A stretch of 64,000 nucleotides of DNA from Ornithodoros turicata. Its lineage: Eukaryota > Arthropoda > Arachnida > Ixodida > Argasidae. The stretch lies in NCBI RefSeq assembly GCF_037126465.1, contig NC_088201.1, positions 136,056,052 through 136,120,051 of the forward strand, in the 5' to 3' direction. This document shows, one piece after another, positions 10,648 to 23,152 of the stretch (its first letter is position 1; the number at the start of each line of letters is the position of its first letter). Under the pieces are notes generated by a model that worked only from the letters and a program-made list of their open reading frames with translations, searched no databases and was not told where the DNA came from. Both the position numbers and the translations under genes were made by a program.

Positions 10648-13330
10648 TTAAATGTACACATTCAGCTGTTGTTCTGCATGCATATACACGCATTTTTTAA
10701 AAACAGTATCAGCGAATATGGGGGAGATCATGGCGAAACAGGTCCCATATTGGATCCGTATCGCCAACGACCAGCCAATATGGGCCCAATATTGTGTGCG
10801 GCTTGGGTAAATGCACTCCTTCGGTTGTTCTGCATGCAGATACACCAATGTTTTCAAAACGGTACAGTCACGATGGAGACGAATCTAAGGTAAAGGGATG
10901 CGTGGATCGCTAAGAAACGATCAAATTTCCCCCTTAAATTTGCACGAAGCATCAGGATTATTGTGATTAAATGTACTCCTTCAGCTGTTCTGCATGCAGA
11001 CACAGACATTTTTTCAAGCAGAAACAGTCACGATGGAGACGAACCTAACATAAACAGACGCGTGGATCGCTAAGAACCGATCTAATTTCCCACTTAAATT
11101 TGCACGAAGCACCAGGATTCTTGTGATTAAATGTACTCGTTCGGTTGTTCTGCATGCAGATACACCCATGTTTTCAAAAAGAAACGGTCACGAGGGAGGC
11201 GAACCTATATGGAGTAAAGAGACGCGTGGATAGCTAACAAACGATCCAATTTTCCACTTAAATTTGCACGAAGCACCAGGATTCTTGTGAATGAATGTAC
11301 TCCTTGGGCTGTTCTGCATGCAGATACACCAATGTTTTCAAAAAGAAACAGTCACGAGGGAGGCGAACCTATATAGAGTAAAGAGACGCGTGGATCGCTC
11401 AGAAACAATCTAATTTCCTAATTAAATTTGCAAGAAGCACCAGGATTCCTGTGATTAGACGTACTCCTTCGGCTGTTCCGCACGCAGATACACCCATGTT
11501 TTCAAAAAGAAACAGTCACGAGGGAGGCGAACCTATATAGAGTAAAGAGACGCGTGGATCGCTAAGAAACGATCTAATTTCCCACTTAAATTTGCACGAA
11601 GCACCAGGATTCCTGTGATTAGATGTACTCCCTCGACTGTTCTGCATGCAGATACACCCATGTTTTCAAAAAGAAACAGTCACGAGGGAGGCGAACCTAT
11701 ATAGAGTAAAGAGACGCGTGGATCGCTCAGAAACAATCTAATTTCCTACTTAAATTTGCAAGAAGCACCAGGATTCCTGTGATTAGACGTACTCCTTCGG
11801 CTGTTCCGCACGCAGATACACCCATGTTTTCAAAAAGAAACAGTCACGAGGGAGGCGAACCTATATAGAGTAAAGAGACGCGTGGATCGCTAAGAAACGA
11901 TCTAATTTCCCACTTAAATTTGCACGAAGCACCAGGATTCCTGTGATTAGATGTACTCCCTCGACTGTTCTGCATGCAGATACACCCATGTTTTCAAAAA
12001 GAAACAGTCACGAGGGAGGCGAACCTATATAGAGTAAAGAGACGCGTGGATCGCTCAGAAACAATCTAATTTCCTACTTAAATTTGCAAGAAGCACCAGG
12101 ATTCCTGTGATTAGACGTACTCCTTCAGCTGTTCCGCACGCAGATACACCCATGTTTTCAAAAAGAAACAGTCACGAGGGAGGCGAACCTATATAGAGTA
12201 AAGAGACGCGTGGATCGCTAAGAAACAATCTAATTTCCTACATAAATTTGCAAGAAGCACCAGGATTCCTGTGATTAGACGTACTCCTTCGGCTGTTCTG
12301 CATGCAGATACACCCATGTTTTCAAAAAGAAACGGTAACGAAGGAAGCGAACCTGTATAGAGTAAAGAGACGCGTGGATAGCTAACAAACGATCTAATTT
12401 CCCACTTAAATTTGCATGAAGCACCAGGATTATTGTGAATAAATGTACTCCTTCGGCAGTTCTGCATGCAGATACACCCATGTTTTCAAAAAGAAACAGT
12501 CACGAGGGAGGCGAACCTATATACAGTAAAGAGAAGCGTGGATCGCCAAGAAACGATCTAATTTCCCACTTAAATTTGCACGACGTACCAGGATTCTTGT
12601 GATTAAATGTACTCCTTCGCCTGTTCTGCATGCAGCTACTCCCGTGTTTTCAAACAGAAACAGTCACGAGGGAGGCGAACCTAAATACAGTAAAGAGACG
12701 TGTGGATGGCCAAGAAATGATCTAATTTCCCACTTAAATTTGCACGAACCAGCAGGATTCTTGTGATTAAATGTACTCCTTCGGCTGCTCTGCATGTAGA
12801 TACACGCATTTTTTCACGTTTTCACGCAGAAGCAGTCACGATGGAGACCAACCTAAGTTAAAGAGACACGTGGATCGCTTAGAAACGATCTAATTTCCCC
12901 CTTAAATTTGCATGAAGCACCAGGATTAAATGTACTCATTCAGCTGTTCCGCATGTAGATACGAGCATTTTTTAAGAAGAAACAGTCACGATGGAGACGA
13001 ATTTAAGGTAAAGAGACGCGTGGATCGCTAAGAAACGATCTAATTTCACCCTTAAGTTTCCACGAAGCACCAGGATCATTGTGATCAAATGTACTCCTTC
13101 AGCTGTGCTGCATGCAGATGCACGCATTTTTTCAAGCAAAAACAGTCACGACGGAGACGAATCGAAGGTAAAGAGACGCGTGGATCGCTAGGAAGCGATA
13201 TAATTTCCCCCTTCAGTTTCCAGGAAGCACCAGGGTTATTGTGATTAAATGTACTCCTTCGGCTGTTCTGCATGCAGATACACCCATGTTTTCAAAAAGA
13301 AACAGTCACGAGGGAGGTGGGCCTCGAGTA
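10631..13330. repeat. Satellite family A, about 164-bp monomers
   Basis: Roughly 16 tandem monomers of about 164 bp recur with anchor words such as aaatgtactcc, tctgcatgcagatacac and gagacgcgtggatcgc. The first, shortened copy begins at 10631, inside the zinc-finger coding exon, and is interrupted by about 100 bp of other sequence (10703-10803). Copies near the left and right ends are more divergent; the middle is more homogeneous. Minus-strand open frames across it are artefacts of the period. Confidence 0.95.
11453..12285. repeat. Dimeric higher-order repeat within satellite A (328-bp period)
   Basis: The word gattagacgtactcc recurs at 11453, 11781 and 12109, exactly 328 bp apart, while alternate monomers carry gattagatgtactcc with other linked variants (gatcgctaag versus gatcgctcag). 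So two 164-bp monomer types alternate as a unit repeated about two and a half times. This is a classic sign of recent unequal exchange. Confidence 0.85.
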
Positions 13331-13369
13331 ATGACAGGTATGAGCAGCTACGGAATATTTCAATATTCA

Positions 13370-16300
13370 ATATAATTTCGAAAAGAAACAGTCACCAGGG
13401 AGGCGAACATAAAGTAAAGCGACGCTTGAGCCGCTAAGGAATATTTCAGATTTTCCCCATTAGTTTGCACTAAGCTCCGAAATTCTTGATTAAATGTACT
13501 TCTTCAGCTGCTGTGCATGCAGATACGGCCATGTTTTCGAAAAGAAACAGTCACCAGGGAGGCGAACATAAAGTAAAGCGACGCTTGAGCCGCTAAGGAA
13601 TATTTCAGATTTTCCCCATTAGTTTGCACTAAGCTCCGAAATTCTTGGATTAAATGTACTTCTTCAGCTGCTCTGCATGCAGATACGGCCATGTTTTCGA
13701 AAAGAAACAGTCACCAGGGAGGCGAACATAAAGTAAAGCGACGCTTGAGCCGCTAAGGAATATTTCAGATTTTCCCCATTAGTTTGCACTAAGCTCCGAA
13801 ATTCTTGGATTAAATGTACTTCTTCAGCTGCTCTGCATGCAGATACGGCCATGTTTTCGAAAAGAAACAGTCACCAGGGAGGCGAACATAAAGTAAAGCG
13901 ACGCTTGAGCCGCTAAGGAATAGTTCAGATTTCCCCATTAGTTTGCACTAAGCTCCGAAATTCTTGCATTAAATGTACTTCTTCAGCTGCTGTGCATGCA
14001 GATACGGCCATGTTTTCGAAAAGAAACAGTCACCAGGGAGGCGAACATAAAGTAAAGCGACGCTTGAGCCGCTAAGGAATATTTCAGATTTTCCCAATTA
14101 GTTTGCACTAACCTCCGAAATTCTTGGATTAAATGTACTTCTTCAGCTGCTGTGCATGCAGATACGGCCATGTTTTCGAAAAGAAACAGTCACCAGGGAG
14201 GCGAACATAAAGTAAAGCGACGCTTGAGCCGCTAAGGAATATTTCAGATTTTCCCCATTAGTTTGCACTAAGCTCCGAAATTCTTGGATTAAATGTACTT
14301 CTTCAGCTGCTGTGCATGCAGATACGGCCATGTTTTCGAAAAGATACAGTCACCAGGGAGGCGAACATAAAGTAAAGCGACGCTTGAGCCGCTAAGGAAT
14401 ATTTCAGATTTTCCCCATTAGTTTGCACTAAGCTCGAATATTCTTGAATTAAATGTACTTCTTCAGCTGCTCTGCATGCAGATACGGCATTGTTTTCGAA
14501 AAGATACAGTCACCAGGGAGGCGAACATAAAGTAAAGCGACGCTTGAGCCGCTAAGGAATATTTCAGATTTTCCCCATTAGTTTGCACTAAGCTCCAAAA
14601 TTCTTGGATTAAATGTACTTCTTCAGCTGCTGTGCATGCAGATGCGGCCATGTTTTCGCAAAGAAACAGACACCAGGGAGGCGAACATAAAGTAAAGAGA
14701 CGCTTGAGCCGCTAAGGAATATTTCAGATTTTCCCCATTAGTTTGCACTAAGCTCGAATATTCTTGAATTAAATGTACTTCTTCAGCTGCTGTGCATGAA
14801 GATACGGTCATGTTTTCGAAAGAAACAGCCATCAGGGAGGCGAACATAAAGTAAAGCGACGCTTGAGCCGCTAAGGAATATTTCAGATTTTCCCCATTAG
14901 TTTGCACTAAGCTCGAATATTCTTGAATTAAATGTACTTCTTCAGCTGCTCTGCATGCAGATACGGCCACGTTTTCGAAAATAAACAGTCATCAGGGAGG
15001 CGAACATAAAGTAAAGCGACGCTTGAGCCGCTAAGGAATATTTCAGATTTTCCCCATTAGTTTGCACTAAGCTCTGAAATTCTTGGATTAAGTGTACTTC
15101 TTCAGCTGCTGCGCATGCAGATACGGCAATGTTTTCTAAAAGAAACAGTCACCAGGGAGGCGAACATAAAGTCAAGCGACGCTTGAGCCGCTAAGAAATA
15201 TTTCAGATTTTCCCCATTAGTTTGCACTAAGCTCCGGAATTCTTGGATTAAATGTACTTCTTNNNNNNNNNNNNNNNNNNNNNNNNNNNNNNNNNNNNNN
15301 NNNNNNNNNNNNNNNNNNNNNNNNNNNNNNNNNNNNNNNNNNNNNNNNNNNNNNNNNNNNNNGCCGCTAAGGAATATTTCAGATTTTCCCCATTAGTTTG
15401 CACTAAGCTCCGAAATTCTTGGATTAAATGTACTTCTTCAGCTGCTCTGCATGCAGATACGGCCATGTTTTCGAAAAGAAACAGTCACCAGGGAGGCGAA
15501 CATAAAGTAAAGCGACGCTTGAGCCGCTAAGGAATATTTCAGATTTTCCCCATTAGTTTGCACTAAGCTCCGAAATTCTTGGATTAAATGTACTTCTTCA
15601 GCTGCTCTGCATGCAGATACGGCCATGTTTTCGAAAAGAAACAGTCATCAGGGAGGCGAACATAAAGTAAAGCGACGCTTGAGCCGCTAAGGAATATTTC
15701 AGATTTTCCCCATTAGTTTGAACTAAGCTCCGAAATTCTTGGATTAAATGTACTTCTTCAGCTGCTGTTCATGCAGATACGGCCATGTTTTCGATAAGAA
15801 ACAGTCACCAGGGAGGCGAACATAAAGTAAAGCGACGCTTGAGCCGCTAAGGAATATTTCAGATTTTCCCCATTAGTTTGCACTAAGCTCCGAAATTCTT
15901 GGATTAAATGTACGTACTTCTTCAGCTGCTCTGCATGCAGATACGGCCATGTTTTCGATAAGAAACAGTCACCAGGGAGGCGAACATAAAGTAAAGCGAC
16001 GCTTGAGCCGCTAAGGAATATTTCAGATTTTCCCCATTAGTTTGCACTAAGCTCCGAAATTCTTGGATTAAATGTACTTCTTCAGCTGCTCTGCATGCAG
16101 ATACGGCCATGTTTTCGAAAGAAACAGTCACCAGGGAGGCGAACATAAAGTAAAGCGACGCTTGAGCCGCTAAGGAATATTTCAGATTTTCCCCATTAGT
16201 TTGCACTAAGCTCCGAAATTCTTGGATTAAATGTACTTCTTCAGCTGCTCTGCATGCAGATACGGCCATGTTTTCGAAAAGAAACAGTCACCAGGGAGGC

Positions 16301-16845
16301 GAACATAAAGTAAAGCGACGCTTGAGCCGCTAAGGAATATTTCAGATTTTCCCCATTAGTTTGCACTAAGCTCCGAAATTCTTGGATTAAATGTACTTCT
16401 TCAGCTGCTCTGCATGCAGATACGGCCATGTTTTCGAAAAGAAACAGTCATCAGGGAGGCGAACATAAAGTAAAGCGACGCTTGAGCCGCTAAGGAATAT
16501 TTCAGATTTTCCCGATTAGTTTGCACTAAGCTCCGAAATTATTGGATTAAATGTACTTCTTCAGCTGCTCTGCATGCAGATACGTCCATGTTTTCGGAAA
16601 GAAACAGTCACCAGGGAGGCGAACATAAAGTAAAGTGACGCTTGAGCCGCTAAGGAATATTTCAGATTTTCCCCATTAGTTTGAACTAAGCTCCGAAATT
16701 CTTAGACTAAATGTACTTCTTCAGCTGCTGTTCATGCAGATACGGCCATGTTTTCGATAAGAAACAGTCACCAGGGAGGCGAACATAAAGTAAAGCGACG
16801 CTTGAGCCGCAAAGGAATATTTCAGATTTTCCCCAATAGTTTGAA
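13370..16845. repeat. Satellite family B, 160-bp monomers, highly homogeneous
   Basis: About 21-22 copies of a 160-bp monomer (for example taaatgtact at 13651 and 13811) with anchors cttcttcagctgc, gatacggccatgttttcg and gcgacgcttgagccgc. It is clearly related to family A but differs at diagnostic positions and in length. The junction with family A at about 13320-13370 holds a short unrelated stretch. Copies are nearly identical, implying recent amplification. The last copy decays at about 16845. Confidence 0.95.
15263..15362. other. Assembly gap of 100 N inside the satellite
   Basis: Exactly 100 N, the usual placeholder for a gap of unknown size. The true satellite array length is therefore unknown. 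Confidence 0.99.
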
Positions 16846-17475
16846 CCAGTGCTTGCATCTATATTTCAGGGGCTTTTAATGCACAATTATCCTCACTTTA
16901 CCCACCACACACTTTCTTTTCGTAGTACACATATTATAGATTATTGTTTTTCATCTTCGCTGGCTAGTCTATTTGCGAGCACCAAATGCTATGCATTCCA
17001 GTTATTTGATTTCTAATACAATAGCCACAAAACGTTTTTCATAATCTTTGCCATCCCATTCAGTGGTCATTCACTGGAGTGCTCACCCTGTGTCTCTTTG
17101 GCCTTTCCATTTTCAGTTCGGCGTTATGATTTTTTTGTCTTTTGATAGGCTCAATCAGCCTAAATAAATGCACTGCATTTAGCAACAACTATTAAAAAAA
17201 TGGAAAAAGAAAAAAGGAGAAGGAGGAAGCTCCTAAAACTCCTTGAACTCCATCTTTATGTATAAATGAACAAGATAAAACGAAAGGAACTTGGCGAGCA
17301 GGAGGTCTAGGAGCACGATTTCCGTCTCATAATTGCGCTGATTATTACCCGAAAACTTCAGTACTATATTTTTAGACACTCCTTGGTTTTCACAGGGTAC
17401 TTCACATTACACCAGACCTTTCGTTCAGCGTAGACACTAGTTCAGCGGAGAATCCCCAGTGACCCCCTCAGTGGG
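16846..17475. repeat. Non-coding stretch holding a dispersed-repeat fragment shared with element F3
   Basis: Sequence at about 16890-17150 is homologous to about 19910-20240, with shared words such as gagcaccaaatgctat, cattcagtggtcattcact and ttcagttcggcg. It looks like a truncated second copy of the interior and one end of foldback element F3. The remainder to 17475 shows no gene. Confidence 0.6.
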
Positions 17476-17478
17476 CTA

Positions 17479-18322
17479 GGACATTTCGATGCACGGACGT
17501 TTCAGTGCACGGATGTTTCGGTGCACGGACGTTTCGGTGCAAGGACGTTTCGGTGCACGGACGTTTCGGTACACGGACGTTTCGGTGCACGGATATTTCG
17601 GTGCACAGACATTTCGGTGCACGGATATTTCGGTGCAAAGCGTTACAGCTGCGTGGGCGGGGGATCACTGCAACTCGGTTCCGGGAAAAATGGTCCCGAG
17701 AATGGCTGTCAAGATGTCGACATATCGTAATAAAACAACGGGAAAAGGGCGGCTTGGCATCAAAAGTTGTGTTGTCAAGGAATTTTGTTTACGTAGAGAA
17801 GAACGTGCTTTATGTATTCCTTGTGTACTATTATAGATTTAAGACCTGATCTGCATGTCATCGTGGTCTGTCGTGGCTTTTGAACTTTTGGGGCATTTTC
17901 TTTTTAATATTTTGCGCCCCATGTTCTAGTCGGTGCTGTACAGATATTCATTTTTTAATTTCTTTTTTCAAGAGTAGATGAAGAATTGGTGTCATTTTGT
18001 AGTGAGTATTATCTCGAAGAGGGTATCTTCAAGGTACGGATGTTATGCAATTTGAATTCCATTTGTTGAGGACGTGCTGGTTACAGCTTTGGTGTAAGCA
18101 TTTCATTAGACGTTATTCCCCTTGTATTCCTACTTAATTTTTCCTCTGTGATTGTCGCTTATTTTCAAGGCCTAAGCAACGACATAATATTACCACGGTG
18201 CCCCTCCAAAAGCAGTTAGACAGCTTTCCGACAGCCATTCCCGAGACCATTTTTCCGGCACATCTCAGCAACGTTTTGCAGCGAAACGTCCGTGCACTGA
18301 AATGTCCTGCACCGAAATGTCC
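17479..18322. mobile_element. Foldback element F2 with a 16-bp word array
   Basis: The left arm (17479-17640) is ten tandem copies of a 16-bp word close to ggtgcacggacgtttc. The right arm (about 18268-18322) holds the same word inverted. The outermost ends are inverted matches: ggacatttcgatgca on the left and the complement of tgcaccgaaatgtcc on the right. The interior (17640-18268) has no transposase. Open frames over the left arm exist in three frames because 16 is not a multiple of three; they are artefacts. Confidence 0.75.
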
Positions 18323-18900
18323 GGATCCCCTTCCTCAGAAAACCTCACTTTGTTCGCCGTCCAAAGACAGACGGGTACAGGTTTTGGGTCATCCAACGTG
18401 CAACTAGCAAGGATTGTCGAAAGATGGAAAATTCAGGGAACCTGTATCGAAAAATTGGCCGTATCGCAAAATAACGTGATCCAAGTCCCCATTGAAAAAT
18501 AAACTACAGTAAATAAATGTTATCTGGCTATTTCTTATGAGTATCATCTTTCTATCATTCTTATGAGTAGCGTAGGCCTATCGTGTGTAGTAGTACGAGA
18601 ATGCACGTGGCCCATGATCCTCGAGGCTGCATAATGGAGAAAATACTGGAGATGTGCATGATTCCCGTCGGTCTTCTTATGAGCCAGCTACGTTGCTAGG
18701 CTCTACACAACATAGTGAAGTGACAAAGGCACTTGTTCAGTTCGTGCGAGTCTGTGGCATTCTGGGTGAAGCGTGACCAATTTCGTGTTTATTTTCCTTC
18801 TGTGTTTGTTATATTTCCTTTTTCTTCTTTTTATTTGTTCCTTCCTTCCTTTTTCATTGTTTCTTTGCCGGGAATAGCAAGCCGCCGTAGGTACGGGGCC
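18323..18900. other. No gene recognised
   Basis: No coding motif seen. The pyrimidine-rich stretch and the word ggaatagcaag at about 18780-18890 resemble sequence at about 20344-20420, so a small dispersed repeat end may be present. Confidence 0.4.
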
Positions 18901-19066
18901 ATTACATCCAACGGGCTGTTACATCCATCGATGGACGTAATGGCACATTGGATGTAACAGCTCATTGGATGTAACAGCACGGTATGGATGTAACGACGCG
19001 TTGGACGTAACAGCATGATGGATGTAATGACACGATGGATGTAACGACACAATGTACGTAACGGCC
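18901..19066. repeat. 17-bp word array, copy 1 (foldback type F4)
   Basis: About nine copies of a 17-bp word close to ggatgtaacgacacgat. The first two copies are inverted relative to the rest (attacatccaacggg and ttacatccatcg, then atggacgtaatgg), giving a small hairpin at the left end. The same word family forms the array at 23983-24185. Confidence 0.75.
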
Positions 19067-19108
19067 AAAAAATCTGCGCCGCCGTGGGGGCGATGGGAGG
19101 GGGTGGCA

Positions 19109-20263
19109 ATCATAAGGCCGAAACTCATAAGGCAGAATTATCAGAAGGCCGAAACTCAAAAGGCCGAAAAATCAGAAAACCGAATTATCGAAAGGCCGAA
19201 AAATAAGGAACCCAAGATACGAAAACTGTTATTCCAACTGCGATTAAAAATTAGCTCTACAATTTATGTAAGATAGACTTCTTGTGAATTATAACAGCAA
19301 ATAAATTATTTCACCGAACTTCCCTTTCATAACATGCTTTCGACCACTGGGAAAAATGTAAACATATGAACCACTGTGTTATTGTATGTGTTTGCTGTAC
19401 ACAATGGTAATAAGTTAAAATGAAAAAAAAGCCGATGACATGTACCATTCTCATCCCATTTTCAACAACGGCTTCAACCTATGTCATTCCTACAACCAGT
19501 TGCCTATCATCAGCTCTGACTCAAAACCGCACCTAATTGTTCCGCCTTGCGATAAGTAGGGTGAGTAGCCGAGTAAGTGACCTGGGACAAGTGAATTACC
19601 ATTCTGGAGGAAATCATAGCATGTGCTCCTGTCTCATGGGACAAGGGTGACATACAGTTCTTGAAACAAAACTGTACAGAAAGTTGCAGGCGAAGCAAAA
19701 AAAAAGAAATACAGATCATGTCATAGAGATCCTACGCAAGTTTATTCTGTAGAGCCAAGTGGTTCAGACGGTTGCTTGTTAAAATCACGTTCGGGACACA
19801 AATGTAGAGTTTGAGTTGGAAACTGGAGTACATATACAAAAAAGGGGAAGTCTCAAATGTAGAGAAGCACAATCTCCCCTAGAGTTCATTCAGTGGCTTC
19901 CATTCACCTACCAGACACGTTCTTTTTGTAGTACACATGTTGCAGGTTATTGTTGCAGTTTTTTTTTTTTTTTCTCTCTCTGGCCAGTCTATTTCCGAGC
20001 ACCAAATGCTATACATTCCAATTACTAGTATTTGATTTCTAGTACATGAGCTGCAAAACTTTTCCATAATCTTATGAAAAGAACAATCCCATCCAGTGGT
20101 CATTCACTTGTGTGTTCACCCTCCTTTCCATTTTCAGCCCTCTGATTTTCAGCCTTTTAACTTTCGGCCTTCTGACAGTTCGGCGTCATGATTTTTCGGT
20201 CTTTTGGCCTTCTGTTCGTACGGTGTTATGATTTTTCGGCCTTTTGGCTTTCGGCCTTCTGAT
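19109..20263. mobile_element. Foldback element F3 with an 'aaggccgaaa' word array
   Basis: The left arm (19109-19215) repeats a 15-16 bp word around aaggccgaaa. The right arm (about 20141-20263) repeats the inverse, tttcggcctt. The interior lacks a transposase and is partly shared with the fragment at 16890-17150. Non-autonomous. Target duplication not seen. Confidence 0.7.
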
Positions 20264-20559
20264 GGAGAAGCCCAGATTAGGAATAGCAGGAGTGAACCGG
20301 TGACCTGTCTGTGTTCAAGACGACTACAATCCGCAGGCAATTGCTGTGTGTGTTTTTCTTTCCTTTCTTTCTTCGTTTTCTTTTTATGGAAGGAATAGCA
20401 AGTCGGCCTATGCCTGACTAACCTTTCCCCGCTTTTTTTTTCAATAAACCTTTATATAATATCAAAGTGCATACTATATTTTAGTAGGTACATCAGTTAC
20501 AAACAGCAATCATTCGCGGACTAGAACATTATGTACATAGCAAAATCCTAACGTCTATT

Positions 20560-21320
20560 ACGCGTTTCAGGTACGTTGCGACGTCTTCATATTGAACGGG
20601 AGCACACAAAAAAATAGTGGCGAAATAGTTCTATCTCTTCGGCATATCGGGCGTTCCTCTCGCGGATTCGTGGCGTTTGTGGCTTGGGCAGCGGTGCAGG
20701 GTCAAATAGCAGAAGCTGCAGCTGGTACTTTGCGGCGTGCTGCACCTTCTGGAAAAACGCAAGCAGTTCCGCGAGACTTGGGTGCTGGTTCGGGAGTTGG
20801 TCATAGAATTCATTGTGCCAACCCTCAACCACATTAGTGGTGCGTGCTCCGGAGTTACCAAAGTGGTCCTATACGTCACGGACGGGAACGTATGTCAGCC
20901 AAACTTGCGGAAGTAGGATATCAAGTGCTGCAGCAGAGCGCTCTGAGGTGATACTTGCTGAGGTGGATTGGAAATGAAATCCTCGCTGAACGGGAGACGG
21001 AAATGTTCGGGGAGGAAGGGCAGGTGCCTTACCTCCCTGAACCACTCTCGTACTTCTTCATTATCCTGCAGACGGTTCTCAAGAAAAGCTCGTCCCGCTT
21101 TTCATTTATCGCCTTCGCATAATGAAAGGCGCAGCCACTTATTTTTATCGGCTGATTCACACTACAGCGCTGAACACTCACTGCTGCATTCATAGCTGCA
21201 ACTTCGAAGTGAAACATCCAGTGACCTGAGCTTTGTAGTGTTCCCAAGTGGCTGAAACAGTGTAGGAGTGTGTCACGAATTACACCAAGGGTTTATTCAT
21301 GGTCGGCTGTGTCACGTCGC
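20560..21320 (-). pseudogene. MULE transposase C-terminal remnant
   Basis: Minus-strand frames, read in order, resemble the end of a MULE-domain protein. First comes GCAFHYAKAINEK (position of the family's Cys-x-x-His segment), then a stretch of FREVRHLPFLPEHF type, then VVEGWHNEFYDQL followed by HPSLAELLAFFQKVQ, the segment after the last catalytic Glu in these proteins. Three frames are needed, so it is decayed. No termini were identified. It is not close in sequence to the intact MULE gene at 35879-39690. Confidence 0.55.
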
Positions 21321-21733
21321 CTGGTGACCGCAAACACCACAGGGTGACTCTCTTCTCGTATCGACACATGAAGGGTGTACAACGGGATTCATGAATTCTG
21401 GTGAGTTATGCTTAAAGGGAGAATCCGCATAAGGTCCCTTCCGAGATTTTCGAATATTCGTCACCTTTAGTCATCAACGACCATGCCTGTAAAATATCTT
21501 CTTCGAAAACTGAGTCAAACTTGATAAAAATGATTTTCTTCTATGACGCGCTCGGTGACAGGGTAGTGCGAGCCACGAGCGCTTTTCTGCAAACAACACT
21601 GAGCGTGATGTAAGTCGCGAGATATCCCGCGCCGCCCGCCTTGCTTTGCTGTGTGTTTTGGCAGTTTTGACGAAGGAAATTTTCCGTAGCAATTGTGTTC
21701 GTTACGTCGCACACTGATCTTACACCCACCAGG

Positions 21734-22035
21734 ATGGCCGGTAAGACATGCTGTATAATCAGTTGTGGCAACAGGTCGGATACAACAACAGACGTAGCAT
21801 ATTTCCAGTTTCCGACGGACAAACAACGTCGTTTGGAGTGGGAAATGGCGCTGCGCAAAATCAAGTGGAGGAAGACCAGCTCGAGAACGATATGTTCTCA
21901 CCATTTTGAGCCAGGAATGTTCGACACGAAAAGACGGCTCATACGGGAACTCGGGAACTGGCACCTGCGGGAGGCACCGACCGCACGTGCACCTGCAACA
22001 TGTTTCATGTTACGCGTGCACCCGTGGCACATATA
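21734..22035 (+). pseudogene. THAP domain exon inside the Kolobok-like element
   Basis: From the ATG at 21734 the frame encodes a THAP zinc finger. It has CCIISCGN (C-x4-C spacing from C6 to C11), a FQFP motif, a tryptophan in RLEWEMAL, and CSHHF (the C-x2-H pair). Such domains bind transposon ends or promoter DNA. Coding sequence runs into the TA and left terminus of the MITE at 22034-22036, after which the frame is only MITE sequence. The AVPTIF-like box after the domain is not evident. Probably non-functional because of the insertion, unless the exon normally ends before it. Confidence 0.7.
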
Positions 22036-22910
22036 CAGGTTGTCCCAGAAAACGTGTCATTGAATTATAATAAAAAACTGCGCCACCTTCAATCATGCGG
22101 TCAACAGCATTTGTTCTTATTAGTTTTTGCCACCTCCTAATGTGAATGTCATGTACTCCAAGTTTAACTATGTAAATATTTGCGAACTGAACTCGGAAAT
22201 TTGCCAAGTAGAGGTCACTTTTTTACCCCACCAATATGAAGAGCGTGCCGAATACACTCAAATTCATGATAATTCACAGTGATATTCACGAGCTATTCCA
22301 TCGGAAAAAATAGCCGAATATCATGCTTTTCGGAGCACCGGACACTAGCGCGCGATGACTTTTTGAGCGCAATTGCTCTCAGTGCGACGAAAGGAGGTTC
22401 CGAAGCCAGCCCACAGAGTGATAGTAGAAAAAGTGACAGTTCCGAAAATTGGGGGAGGGAAAGCATTATCCAAGCGAAAGTCGGACATGATAAGCCGTGC
22501 CTGTTTTATCTCTTTCTGCGATGTCGGGGAGGGCTGCGTTTCCAACCTCCTTTCGTGGGACTGACAAAGATTGCGCTGAAAAATTCATGGTGCGCTATTC
22601 TGTGCGACCTCCGTAGAGTATGATGTTCGGCTATTTTTTCCGATGGGACAGCTCCTGAATATCCCTGTCAATTATGATTAATTTGACTAAATTAGACACG
22701 CTCTTCACATTGGTGGGGTAAAAGAGTGACCTTTACTAGGCAAATTTCCGACTTAAGCTCGCAAAAATTTACATAATTAAACTTACGTTACACGACATTC
22801 ATATGAGGAGATGGCAAAACCCCAGTAAGAACAAATGCCATTGACCGCATGACTCTAGTTGGTGTAGTTTTTTTATTATAATTCAATGACACGTTTTCTG
22901 GGACACCCTG
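22036..22910. mobile_element. Mariner-like MITE with long inverted arms, TA target
   Basis: Flanked by TA at 22034-22035 and 22911-22912. The ends are inverted: caggttgtcccagaaaacg on the left and the complement of cgttttctgggacaccctg on the right. The arms extend about 300 bp (left to about 22320, right from about 22620), so nearly the whole element folds back. No coding capacity. It interrupts the THAP-bearing element. Confidence 0.8.
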
Positions 22911-22929
22911 TATAAGAATGTGCGACAAC

Positions 22930-23152
22930 CTATTAGAAACTCATCATTAGTTACTCCGAGTTCGACAGTCTTCAGTGTATGGGTCCGAGGCCTCGGTTTC
23001 AAGCGACGCGCGCACTGGTACAGGGTCCGTCGAATACGGCGAGTCGTTGTGGTTTATGGTGACGGTCAAGTCATTCTCCTCATCAGAATACACGTCTGAA
23101 TCGGGCTGAAGTCCCGTGTAGTTCTATTCTGATGCGGAGTCCGTTTCCATGA
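22930..23152 (-). pseudogene. Acidic open stretch inside the Kolobok-like element
   Basis: On the minus strand from an ATG at about 23152, a Ser/Asp/Glu-rich frame (including DVYSDEENDLTVTINH) runs to about 22930 with one in-frame TAG after eight codons. The composition resembles the N-terminal region of proteins often found with THAP domains in such elements, but I cannot name it. It could also be chance. Confidence 0.3.

Noticed and set aside
13504..16429. A family of 62-residue and 115-residue minus-strand proteins in tandem
   Set aside because: They are frames through the 160-bp satellite monomer, repeating with its period; no start context, domain or splice support.
10631..16845. CRISPR array
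   Set aside because: Units are 160-164 bp head-to-tail monomers without spacers, in eukaryotic DNA.
17468..17836. Overlapping Arg/Thr/Cys-rich proteins in three frames and both strands
   Set aside because: Produced by the 16-bp word array of foldback element F2; composition follows the word, not a gene.
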